NCBI GenBank assembly: GCA_023301645.1
Contig: JALZUH010000135.1
Span: 1 to 6,968 of the forward strand
DNA from: Akkermansiaceae bacterium
Lineage (GTDB): Bacteria > Verrucomicrobiota > Verrucomicrobiia > Verrucomicrobiales > Akkermansiaceae
Length of the DNA: 6,968 bases
Direction of reading: 5' to 3'
Shown here: positions 1-6,613 of the stretch, piece after piece
Layout of the letters: each line of letters begins with the position of its first letter
Position numbering within the stretch: position 1 is the first letter of the stretch
The notes under the pieces: model-generated
The model's database searches: none
Told to the model about the DNA's origin: nothing
What the model saw: the letters and a program-made list of their open reading frames with translations, nothing else
Made by a program: the position numbers and the translations under genes

Positions 1-1165
1 CTAGCTTGGCAGTATAGATCATGAGTAGACCCAGCGTTACAATCGCACCTATCGTGATCGTTAATCCACTAAGTCCGTCAAAGAAGAAGCTATAGCTAAA
101 TAGAATCAAGTAAGCGAACTGTGCGGGGAGAGCAATCTTCGCCAGAGCACGTCCTCCAACAGCGATGATATATCCGCCTACGAGCACTAGCGACACAACC
201 GAAGCGATCAAAAAGGCGAGATGTATCGGCAGTAGGTCGACGAGGTAGACAAAGAGAATCTGAAAGGCAAAGAATCCAGCAGCAAGGAAGAAGTAGTTCA
301 TCGGGTGCAGGCTCATCTTTTTGACCGCCCCAATAATAAGGATAACCGCAAAGAAGAATAGGAGAGAGACAGGGGCAAAGAAACTAATCCGTGCCGCAAT
401 TGGCCCGGGATTGAGCACATTAGGCATATCCATACCGATGTGCTGAGGATTAATCACATCGGGGTAGTGCCAGTAGAACTCCCAGGAGTCCTTCTCTAGA
501 CCTGCTTTCCTCGTGGTCGGTGAGCTTGTGCCCATTGGGAAATTATAATCCGTAAAATCAGTCTCCATGCGCAGGTGGAAGTCACTTACCCGCTCGATGT
601 CATTGAGTTCATAGATCCAGCTATCGATACCACGACTTTTGTAGGCTATTTTCAGCGTTATATCTTCACCTGCTGGTATCGTAGCTGCCTGCTGAATACT
701 GCCATCCCTTGGTGTTTGGCCTTGGGTGTTATCTTCACCCAGAGAGAAGCTAAAGTTTGTGTAGCTACTTTTCTCAGAGGGCAGTGTCAATGATACGTAG
801 ACCGTCTGATCGATCGGCGTGGTATTAGGAATCGTATATGTCGCGACGAATTCTGCTTCATAGGTTCTATTCCAATGAAGCCCCTTTTTCTTAGGGTCGA
901 AGTGGAGTTTGACCTGAATGTCACTGGCACTTGGCTGGATGTATTTTTTGCCCAACTTCCCTGTGGGCGAGAGATACCATGCTACGGGATGTGCCTGCCC
1001 CTGACTAGGCCCCCATTGCTGGGTAATGCCAGCTTTACTTGTCAGACAGGCTTCGCCAGTGCGTGTGCTGAGTGCGCCCCCTAGCACCATCCATGCGAAG
1101 GATGCACCTAGGAAGATAATGCCGATGCAGAATATTTGCTTAAAGCTGATTTTGTTCGTTTTCAT
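1..1165 (-). CDS. creD: CreD-family inner membrane protein (3' end outside window)
   Basis: From the ATG at 1165-1163 the minus strand is open for 388 codons to the window edge with no stop, so the C-terminus is missing. The layout is that of CreD. There is one N-terminal membrane segment (about residues 9-30), then a long soluble, presumably periplasmic, beta-rich region (about 31-255). A C-terminal cluster of membrane segments follows (about 262-282, 289-309, 313-336, 344-361, 366-384). Motifs I recall from CreD proteins are visible: SFFAPVSLLFFF (261-272), LHPMNYFFLAAGFFAF (286-301), LVDLLP (308-313) and TITIGAIVTL (369-378). Known members are about 430-450 residues long, so most of the protein is present. 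E. coli CreD belongs to the CreBC regulon and is linked to envelope integrity and colicin tolerance; its biochemical role is unknown. No creB or creC regulator is in view. No clear ribosome binding site precedes the ATG. It lies 54 bases after the secreted-protein gene, probably in one transcript. Confidence 0.86.
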   Translation of the reverse strand, partial: MKTNKISFKQIFCIGIIFLGASFAWMVLGGALSTRTGEACLTSKAGITQQWGPSQGQAHPVAWYLSPTGKLGKKYIQPSASDIQVKLHFDPKKKGLHWNRTYEAEFVATYTIPNTTPIDQTVYVSLTLPSEKSSYTNFSFSLGEDNTQGQTPRDGSIQQAATIPAGEDITLKIAYKSRGIDSWIYELNDIERVSDFHLRMETDFTDYNFPMGTSSPTTRKAGLEKDSWEFYWHYPDVINPQHIGMDMPNVLNPGPIAARISFFAPVSLLFFFAVILIIGAVKKMSLHPMNYFFLAAGFFAFQILFVYLVDLLPIHLAFLIASVVSLVLVGGYIIAVGGRALAKIALPAQFAYLILFSYSFFFDGLSGLTITIGAIVTLGLLMIYTAKL

Positions 1166-1219
1166 AAAATGATTTCGTTGAGTAGTCGTTCGATTTGATT
1201 GATTGCTATGATTGGACCC

Positions 1220-2854
1220 TTAGAGGTTTTTCTTACGGTAAAAGATGTCTGTTTTTGCTGCCTGATCTCGGCTGAGCTGCTTAGTGAGCAAGATCGTGTG
1301 CGGCTCCTTTGTCTGCTTCGGGCTAAATTCCAAATTCCCTTCCAGAGCGGTGACTTCGTAAGCTGAAGGCATCGTGATATACCACTCCAGCTCGTGGATG
1401 AAGTGCTTGGTGGAGGGTAGGAGCAGCGCCAGCTTTCCTTCGATAGGCTCGATTTCTTCGAGCTTGGATGTGAATGAGATATTAACCTTCGTTACCTGCC
1501 CGTCGGATTTAGTTTTGCTAGGTAAGTGGAGCTGAAGTGATCCGTCACTCAGCAGCACTGGGCTTGCCAGCGATCCTGCAATATTACAGGTGAGGATACT
1601 GCTATCAGCAGGTAGCTTCAGGGTGATAGGCTCAGCAGAACGATGATTGACCACAATCTGCCCATTACTCAATGTTGAGCCATCAGCGACAATTTGAGTC
1701 CTAAAGACAGCATTTTGAATAATGGCTGTCTCTGTTTGGATCTGTGATAAACGCTTACACTTCAGATCTACACTACCTGCTTCATCGAGGTTTATGATAA
1801 AGGGATCCCCTCGCTCTTTCATCCATTCAGGAGCACTATGAAGGCTTGCAACCATTGTGCTATCTACGGCTGATAATTGCAGCTCAGGAGATACATACAC
1901 TGCAATTTGACCTTTGGTCTCTTGCCCTTGAGCAAGGTGCGGCATTTCCAATGACCACGTTTCATCGATATTAGGCAAAGGGACACTGTAAGTCAGATTG
2001 AGCCTCCTACGACTAATACCGTGTGTGCCCCATTGAATCTCAAGCCGATCACTAGAGACTTGCTTCCAGCTCGATAAATCCGGCCCCGAGACAGCCACCA
2101 CGCGAGCATCTTTAGGCAGGTCTATATTAGCCAACGTAGCATGCCCCCCTTGTTGCGCGGTGAGCTGAATACGTGACTGGGCAAGTAGCTCAGCATCAGC
2201 TACTACATAGAGCACCTTGACATTAGCTGACCATGACGAGGCGGCGGCCGCAGTCGTCCTCTTCGGTATCATTCTGACCCCACTACCGTCCGCAGGTAGC
2301 AGGTAGCTGCCATCACCTAATCCCAACGCATTCGACAGCTCATAGTCATCAGTATTTTTGAGATGGATTTGGCTAGCGACCGACTTGACAAAATCTAGCT
2401 GGAAGCCCCCATCGACCTCGGCTGGTATCAGAAACTTTAATGAGAACTCATATTCACCGGCCTTTTCTGAAAGCAGGCACAGCATCCCTTCGTGCGCAAT
2501 GATCACCGTATTAGCAGGCTCCATCTCGCGGATGGACACCCCTTGCTTCAGGATCGGTAACGAGTGCCAGCTACTGGTAAAAACACTGGTCGAAAAATGA
2601 GCGGCAACCTCAATCTGTTGTGCTGATTTCAGCTCAACATCATAGCTGACATTACGAATAGTCGCGGCAACAGGAGGACTCTGAGGTCGAGTCTCAGCCT
2701 TAGCACCTAGGGTGCTTATTAATGTTTGCAAGCTTGGGTAGCTGACTTTTAGCTCTGCCTTATCCGCTGAGCTGATACCTATTTCGCGTTCTGTTTCCGC
2801 CTGTATCTGAGGCAGCCAACAAACGCTGAGGAGAAGAAGTGTTTTGTATTTCAT
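1220..2854 (-). CDS. Secreted beta-rich protein of unknown function
   Basis: I cannot assign a named family to this 544-residue protein. It starts with a signal peptide: Lys residues at 2 and 4, a hydrophobic core LLLLSVCWL (6-14) and a likely cleavage site IQA|E after residue 19. Cys12 does not sit in a good lipobox, so signal peptidase I is the likelier route. No later membrane segment is seen, so the mature protein should be periplasmic or outer-membrane associated. The rest alternates short hydrophobic and polar strands, as in stacked beta-sandwich domains. Two stretches, RVVAVSGPDLSSWKQ (251-265) with the following strands, and VADGSTLSNGQIVVNHR (389-405) followed by LKLPADSSILTCNIAG (412-427), resemble patterns I recall from large uncharacterised planctomycete and verrucomicrobial envelope proteins; this is a recollection, not a search result. 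The start is supported by the signal peptide, although no Shine-Dalgarno is visible. The creD-like gene follows after 54 bases, pointing to a shared envelope role. Confidence 0.8.
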   Translation of the reverse strand: MKYKTLLLLSVCWLPQIQAETEREIGISSADKAELKVSYPSLQTLISTLGAKAETRPQSPPVAATIRNVSYDVELKSAQQIEVAAHFSTSVFTSSWHSLPILKQGVSIREMEPANTVIIAHEGMLCLLSEKAGEYEFSLKFLIPAEVDGGFQLDFVKSVASQIHLKNTDDYELSNALGLGDGSYLLPADGSGVRMIPKRTTAAAASSWSANVKVLYVVADAELLAQSRIQLTAQQGGHATLANIDLPKDARVVAVSGPDLSSWKQVSSDRLEIQWGTHGISRRRLNLTYSVPLPNIDETWSLEMPHLAQGQETKGQIAVYVSPELQLSAVDSTMVASLHSAPEWMKERGDPFIINLDEAGSVDLKCKRLSQIQTETAIIQNAVFRTQIVADGSTLSNGQIVVNHRSAEPITLKLPADSSILTCNIAGSLASPVLLSDGSLQLHLPSKTKSDGQVTKVNISFTSKLEEIEPIEGKLALLLPSTKHFIHELEWYITMPSAYEVTALEGNLEFSPKQTKEPHTILLTKQLSRDQAAKTDIFYRKKNL

Positions 2855-2958
2855 GACGTAGCCAGCGTGGACTAGTCATGTGAAAGCTTGATGAAGCTTA
2901 TGTGAAAAATAAGTGAATTGGAAATGGAACCAAGATGAACTCCACTCCTCCAATTCTT

Positions 2959-3008
2959 CAGGTAACCGAGGCTGGGTTACCTGTGTGTTTTGGCCATCTA
3001 TGATGGCC
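2959..3008 (-). terminator. Two tandem hairpins after frr, possible terminator or processing site
   Basis: Two perfect inverted repeats lie 22-72 bases past the frr stop. The first met by transcription pairs GGCCATC (2992-2998) with GATGGCC (3002-3008) around a 3-base loop. The second pairs CAGGTAACC (2959-2967) with GGTTACCTG (2975-2983) around a 7-base loop. They sit in the 176-base gap separating pyrH-frr from the secreted-protein gene, where termination or RNA processing would be expected. Neither is followed by a T-run on the minus strand. The only T-rich stretch (TGTGTTTT, 2984-2991) would serve a plus-strand transcript, and no plus-strand gene lies upstream. An intrinsic terminator is therefore unproven; a 3'-end stabiliser or a Rho-dependent end is equally possible. 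Confidence 0.4.
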
Positions 3009-3030
3009 GTGCTCTATGAGCTGAACGGTA

Positions 3031-3597
3031 TCAGACAGTCATGAGCTCAGTTTCCTTCGCTGCTAGGTGAGTGTCGATTTCTTTGGTGTATTTATTGGTA
3101 AGCTCCTGAACATTCGCCTCGAAGTCGCGCTGGCCGTCTTCGGTGAGAGAGTTGTCACTCTTGAGCTTCTTCGCCATGTCCATGCCATCTTTACGGATAC
3201 CACGAATACGGATGCGAGCATCTTCTGCCTGCCCTTTGACGAGCTTGACCATGTCCTTACGACGCTCTTCAGAAAGTTCAGGGACAGGAATGCGGAGGTG
3301 CTTGCCCTCATTGGCTGGGTTGAGACCTGTCTTGCTCTCGATAATGGCCTTTTCGATGTCTCTAGTGGTCGATGGGTCAAATGGCTGCACCATGATCATA
3401 CGTGGCTCAGGCACGGTAATGATGGCCAGACCTTTGATTTTCATCGAGCTACCATAGCTCGGCACATGCACATCAATATTCTCAACAAGACCTGGGCTTG
3501 CCTTACCTGTGCGAACACCAGCAAATTCATGCACTGCGTATTCGACGGCTTTTTGCATCTTGTCTTCTGTTTCTAAAGTAGCGCTTTCTGGGTCCAT
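3031..3597 (-). CDS. frr: Ribosome recycling factor (RRF)
   Basis: Ribosome recycling factor acts in the cytoplasm with EF-G to split post-termination ribosomes so that subunits and mRNA can be reused. The protein has 188 residues, close to the usual 185, and aligns by eye along its whole length with the E. coli protein. Family signatures include VRTGKASPGL (28-37), GLNP (91-94), LRIPVPELSEERRKDMVKLV (101-120) and the arginine-rich helix IRGIRKD (131-137). R132 and R135 here match E. coli R129 and R132, which contact 23S rRNA. The C-terminal helix ends in the typical KETELM (181-186). The ATG at 3597 gives a normal N-terminus; no strong Shine-Dalgarno precedes it. It lies 68 bases after pyrH, the usual neighbour, and co-transcription is likely. 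Nothing is truncated or unusual. Confidence 0.97.
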   Translation of the reverse strand: MDPESATLETEDKMQKAVEYAVHEFAGVRTGKASPGLVENIDVHVPSYGSSMKIKGLAIITVPEPRMIMVQPFDPSTTRDIEKAIIESKTGLNPANEGKHLRIPVPELSEERRKDMVKLVKGQAEDARIRIRGIRKDGMDMAKKLKSDNSLTEDGQRDFEANVQELTNKYTKEIDTHLAAKETELMTV

Positions 3598-3604
3598 GAT
3601 ATGT

Positions 3605-3637
3605 ATAGTGATTGGTTATCGTGAGTGATAGTGATTG
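3605..3637 (-). repeat. 10-bp direct repeat in the frr leader
   Basis: The minus-strand sequence CAATCACTAT occurs twice, at 3605-3614 and 3628-3637, with a 23-base period in the short gap between pyrH and frr. The copy nearer frr ends about 7 bases before its start codon. The spacing is roughly two helical turns, so a protein site on DNA or a leader element is conceivable. No function is recognised, and chance duplication in a 68-base spacer is possible. Confidence 0.45.
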
Positions 3638-3665
3638 TTAGGAGAAGTCTATGATAGGGGGATGA

Positions 3666-4400
3666 TTAGCCCTTATGGATGATCGTGCCGATCTCTTCGC
3701 CTGCTAGGGCTTTAGTGATGTTGCCCTCACCGCCGATGTCGAACACGATAATAGGGATATCATTATCCATGCAGAGAGTAAATGCAGTAGAGTCCATGAC
3801 TTCGAGCTTCTGGCTGAGGCATTGGTCAAAGGTCACTGTCTCGTAGCGCTTTGCGTCAGGGTTTTTCTTAGGGTCAGAGCAGTAAACGCCATCTACCATG
3901 GTCGCTTTCATAATCGCGTCTGCTCCCATCTCACTGGCACGAAGTGCGGCCGTTGTGTCTGTGGAGAAAAATGGGCTACCTGTGCCTGCTGCGAAGATAA
4001 CCACCGACTTATTGGTCAGCTGGCGATTTGCCTTACGGCGGATGAATGGCTCGGCTACGTTCTTCATCTCGATGGCGGACTGCACCACGCAGCTCACACT
4101 TTCTGCTTCGAGAGCACTCTGAAGTGCCAGAGCATTCATTACTGTGGCAAGCATGCCCACGTAATCAGCCGTCGCACGATCCATCCCGCGAGCGCTCGCA
4201 CTTGCTCCGCGCCAGAAGTTTCCACCGCCACATACGACGGCGATCTCGACGTCTTGCTCCGCTGCCTTTTTGATCTCTTTGGCAACGCGCTCTACGATCT
4301 CTGGAGAAATATTATCCTGACTCCCCTTTTCACGGAGTGCTTCTCCACTTAATTTGAGAATTACACGTTTGAACGAGCGAGCATCTTGTGGGGTAGTCAT
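3666..4400 (-). CDS. pyrH: UMP kinase
   Basis: UMP kinase phosphorylates UMP to UDP with ATP, the first committed step to all pyrimidine nucleotides. It is a cytoplasmic hexamer of the amino-acid-kinase fold. The 244 residues include the phosphate-binding KLSGEAL (16-22), GGGNFWRG (58-65), the UMP-binding Asp region MDRATADYVGMLATVMN (73-89), AAGTGSPFFSTDTTAALRA (137-155), and KATMVDGVYCSDP (165-177). The segment EMKNVAEPFIRRKANR (111-126) and EVMDSTAFTLCMDNDIPIIVF (200-220) resemble the Bacillus-type enzyme more than the E. coli one. The ATG at 4400 is fixed: an in-frame TGA lies 18 bases upstream and no other start lies between. Surprisingly no Shine-Dalgarno precedes this ATG; a good one 24-30 bases upstream points at a different, out-of-frame ATG. 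frr follows after 68 bases. Confidence 0.97.
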   Translation of the reverse strand: MTTPQDARSFKRVILKLSGEALREKGSQDNISPEIVERVAKEIKKAAEQDVEIAVVCGGGNFWRGASASARGMDRATADYVGMLATVMNALALQSALEAESVSCVVQSAIEMKNVAEPFIRRKANRQLTNKSVVIFAAGTGSPFFSTDTTAALRASEMGADAIMKATMVDGVYCSDPKKNPDAKRYETVTFDQCLSQKLEVMDSTAFTLCMDNDIPIIVFDIGGEGNITKALAGEEIGTIIHKG

Positions 4401-4430
4401 AGGTAAATCCGAAGATCATGAATGCACCTC
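4330..4430 (-). other. Shine-Dalgarno and 29-codon out-of-frame ORF overlapping the pyrH start
   Basis: GAGGTG at 4430-4425 is the clearest ribosome-binding motif seen in the window. Five bases later comes an ATG (4419-4417) that is out of frame with pyrH. The ORF it opens runs 29 codons and stops at TGA 4332-4330, 69-71 bases inside pyrH. Its predicted peptide begins MIFGFTYDYP and resembles nothing I know. It could be an upstream ORF that tunes pyrH translation by ribosome delivery or coupling, or the motif may be coincidental in a lineage that rarely uses Shine-Dalgarno sequences. I do not call it a gene. Confidence 0.3.
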
Positions 4431-4440
4431 TATCCGTCAA
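4412..4440 (-). promoter_or_regulatory. Weak sigma70-like promoter candidate before pyrH
   Basis: On the minus strand TTGACG (4440-4435) matches five of six bases of the -35 consensus. Seventeen bases later GATCTT (4417-4412) matches three of six bases of the -10 consensus. Initiation would fall about 5 bases before the pyrH ATG, giving a nearly leaderless mRNA, so either the -10 assignment is wrong or the match is chance. Its position just after a terminator-like element at the end of lpxA makes an independent pyrH-frr promoter plausible, not shown. Confidence 0.22.
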
Positions 4441-4461
4441 GGCTACAGTTCGGCTTCTCGG

Positions 4462-4481
4462 AAAAAAACACCCTATCGGGT
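4462..4481 (-). terminator. Weak intrinsic-terminator-like element at the lpxA stop
   Basis: On the minus strand ACCC (4481-4478) pairs with GGGT (4473-4470) around the loop GATA. One G follows, then seven T residues (4468-4462). The stem overlaps the lpxA stop codon and is only 4 bp, or 5 with a T-G wobble, much shorter than typical terminators. The T-run is the best feature. It might cause partial termination or pausing between the lipid A genes and pyrH-frr. Confidence 0.25.
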
Positions 4482-5246
4482 AATACCACGCTCGCTACTA
4501 CGAATGAAGTCAATGAGATGCGCCACATTTTCCTCCTTACCCAACTCAGAATCGGCGAGTGTGTTGGTTGCCTCAGCGAGATTGACCTTCTTGTTTAGAT
4601 ACAATTTCTTATAGGCGTTCTTCAGGGCGCGGCAGCTAACCTCCTCGAAACCTCTGCGCTGAAGACCTATGAGATTAACACCGCGAACCGTAGCGTCAGC
4701 ACCATCAATAATCATAAAGGGTGACACATCTTGGATCACCTTCGTTAGGCCACCAATAATGGAGTGCTTACCAATACGGCAAAACTGATGCACAGCCGAG
4801 AGCCCTGAGATAATAACGTGATCACCCACTGTGCAATGCCCCGCCAAAGTCGCATTATTGGATAGAATAATATGACTCCCTAGCTGGCAGTCATGGGCAA
4901 TATGCGAGTAGCACAAAAATAAATTATCATCACCAATCGTCGTCGGCAAATCATCACTGGTGCTGCGGTGCACCGTGCAGTTCTCACGAAAGGTATTCCG
5001 ATCACCAATAACCAGTGAAGTCGGCTCCCCTGCGTATTTCAAATCCTGAGTGAGCTGACCTATTGCAGCAAACGGGTAAAACAAATTATTCTCCCCTATC
5101 GTCGTATAACCCTCGATGACCACATGCGACTTCAGCACGCTACCAGAGCCGATGGTGACATTAGCACCGACGACACAGTAGGGTCCGATTTCCACATCAT
5201 CAGCGACCGTAGCCGCCGGGTCAATAACTGCAGTTGGATGAATCAT
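4473..5246 (-). CDS. lpxA: UDP-N-acetylglucosamine O-acyltransferase LpxA
   Basis: LpxA moves a 3-hydroxyacyl chain from acyl carrier protein to the 3-OH of UDP-GlcNAc, the first step of lipid A synthesis, in the cytoplasm. The 257 residues (E. coli 262) form a left-handed beta-helix of hexapeptide repeats (about 1-185) and an alpha-helical C-terminal domain (about 190-257). QDLKYAGEPT (67-76) is the substrate-binding loop. The catalytic His is H118 in SHIAHDC (114-120), equivalent to E. coli H125. NATLAGH (131-137), AVHQF (151-155) and GVNLIGLQRRGF (189-200) are also conserved. The acyl-chain ruler position, Gly173 in E. coli and Met in the C10-selective Pseudomonas enzyme, is Gly166 here, which suggests a long chain such as C14. 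The ATG at 5246 opens the expected MIHPTAVI. The gene follows lpxC/fabZ by 53 bases with a pyrimidine-rich leader and no Shine-Dalgarno. Confidence 0.97.
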   Translation of the reverse strand: MIHPTAVIDPAATVADDVEIGPYCVVGANVTIGSGSVLKSHVVIEGYTTIGENNLFYPFAAIGQLTQDLKYAGEPTSLVIGDRNTFRENCTVHRSTSDDLPTTIGDDNLFLCYSHIAHDCQLGSHIILSNNATLAGHCTVGDHVIISGLSAVHQFCRIGKHSIIGGLTKVIQDVSPFMIIDGADATVRGVNLIGLQRRGFEEVSCRALKNAYKKLYLNKKVNLAEATNTLADSELGKEENVAHLIDFIRSSERGITR

Positions 5247-5299
5247 AAGTGGTCAATCAAGAAGAAGTGAACAAAGAGAAATAAGGGAAAGATAATATC

Positions 5300-6613
5300 C
5301 TACTGATCGATCAATGCGAACTTAAGCTCACCAGATGAGGCTACTTCGCCATTCACGATACAGCGACAGACAGCAGAGCCCATGCTGCGGCGAATCTTGA
5401 TGATCTCAGCCTCAATAAAGAGCGTATCACCAGGCAGGACAGGCTTACGCCACTTTACCTTATCGACACTCATGAAGTATCCAATCTTACCGTGATTCTC
5501 TGGCTTGCGCAGTAGTAGGATCGACGCGACCTGAGCCATCGCCTCCACCTGTAGCACACCTGGCATGATCGGGTGACCTGGGAAGTGGCCTGGGAAGAAC
5601 GGCTCATTCATCGTCACATTCTTGATACCGGTGCACTTATTATCACCTTCGAAATCAACAATACGATCAACCATCAAGAACGGGTAGCGATGCGGGAGAA
5701 TCTTCATCACATCATTAATATCGAGCACAGCCTCGCCCTCAGGAATCACAATCGGCGGCACCATCGTGCGCATGCTCATGTAGTTACCCTTCAGCTTCGA
5801 CGCCATCTCGGTATTAGGCCCGTGTCCCGGTCTCACACAGATAACATGACCCATGATACGCTTACCGCTGAGCATAAGATCACCCACAACATCGAGCGCC
5901 TTATGACGGGCAAATTCATTATCAAAGCGCATTGGCTCCTTGCTCATCACTTCTTCACCGCGAACAACCACGGCGTTCTCTAGGCTACCACCTTTGATCA
6001 AACCTTTATCGAGCAGTGGTTTTACGTCCTCGTAGTAGACAAACGTGCGCGCTGGGGCGATTTCCTTCTCATAAACTTCAGGGTTAATCTCACTGGAGAA
6101 AAACTGAGTAAATCTGCCATCAGGACCTACATTGGTCACTGATACGCGGAATTTTTTATCCGGCACAATAGTAACAAGGGAGCCGTTTTTTGTTTCGATA
6201 TGGATCGGCTCACGCACCTCGTAGACCTTGCGCACCTTATCCTGTGCGACAATACCAGCCTGCTTGATGAGCTCTACAAAAGGCTTAGATGAGCCATCAC
6301 CGATAGGCGGCTCATTAGCGTCCATTTCAATAATCGCGTTATCCACGCCCATACCACAAAGTGCTGAAAGCACATGCTCTACGGTATGAACCTTGACAGA
6401 TCCTTCAGCTAAAGTCGTCGCGCGCTCCACTGTCTGAACCTTATCCACATCAGCGTCGATAAAGGGCTGATCATCTAAATCAACACGGCGAAACTTAAAG
6501 CCATGTCCCGCAGGAGCAGGCTGAATGGTAAGTGTGACTTTCTCGCCCGTGTGAAGGGAGGTTCCCTCAAGCGTGGCGCTAGAGGCTACTGTATGTTCCA
6601 TTTCGGCAGACAT
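5300..6613 (-). CDS. lpxC/fabZ: Bifunctional LpxC deacetylase / FabZ dehydratase fusion
   Basis: The N-terminal half is LpxC, the zinc enzyme that deacetylates UDP-3-O-acyl-GlcNAc and commits it to lipid A. The C-terminal half is FabZ, the 3-hydroxyacyl-ACP dehydratase of fatty acid elongation. From the ATG at 6613 the protein has 437 residues. LpxC (about 1-280) shows HTVEH with zinc ligand H80, FARHKALDVVGDL with H237 and D241, and catalytic H264 in RPGHG; E. coli has H79, H238, D242 and H265. After a linker (about 280-300), FabZ shows LPHRYPFLMVDRI (306-318), catalytic H343 in FFPGHFPG, and E357 in VEAMAQ; both active sites look intact. This start matches E. coli LpxC numbering; an ATG at 6601 is also possible, and a TTG at 6709 would add 32 hydrophobic residues. 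The fusion is known from Bacteroidota and related groups. lpxA follows after 53 bases. Confidence 0.95.
   Translation of the reverse strand: MSAEMEHTVASSATLEGTSLHTGEKVTLTIQPAPAGHGFKFRRVDLDDQPFIDADVDKVQTVERATTLAEGSVKVHTVEHVLSALCGMGVDNAIIEMDANEPPIGDGSSKPFVELIKQAGIVAQDKVRKVYEVREPIHIETKNGSLVTIVPDKKFRVSVTNVGPDGRFTQFFSSEINPEVYEKEIAPARTFVYYEDVKPLLDKGLIKGGSLENAVVVRGEEVMSKEPMRFDNEFARHKALDVVGDLMLSGKRIMGHVICVRPGHGPNTEMASKLKGNYMSMRTMVPPIVIPEGEAVLDINDVMKILPHRYPFLMVDRIVDFEGDNKCTGIKNVTMNEPFFPGHFPGHPIMPGVLQVEAMAQVASILLLRKPENHGKIGYFMSVDKVKWRKPVLPGDTLFIEAEIIKIRRSMGSAVCRCIVNGEVASSGELKFALIDQ

Noticed and set aside
575..1084. Two short plus-strand open frames in the first kilobase
   Set aside because: Both are antisense to the continuous CreD-like frame, which has family motifs and a coherent membrane topology.
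2798..2854. Lipoprotein signal in the secreted protein because of Cys12
   Set aside because: The residues before Cys12 (LSV) do not form a good lipobox and the hydrophobic core continues past it to a signal peptidase I-like site after residue 19.
3067..3576. Plus-strand open frame of 169 codons opposite frr
   Set aside because: It lies wholly antisense to a well-conserved ribosome recycling factor gene and its product resembles no family; it reflects the codon pattern of frr.
3822..4352. Plus-strand open frame of 176 codons opposite pyrH
   Set aside because: Antisense to an unmistakable UMP kinase, rich in Cys and His without any motif order; a shadow frame.
5573..5983. Plus-strand open frame of 136 codons opposite lpxC/fabZ
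   Set aside because: Fully antisense to conserved LpxC and FabZ sequence, with no recognisable domain.
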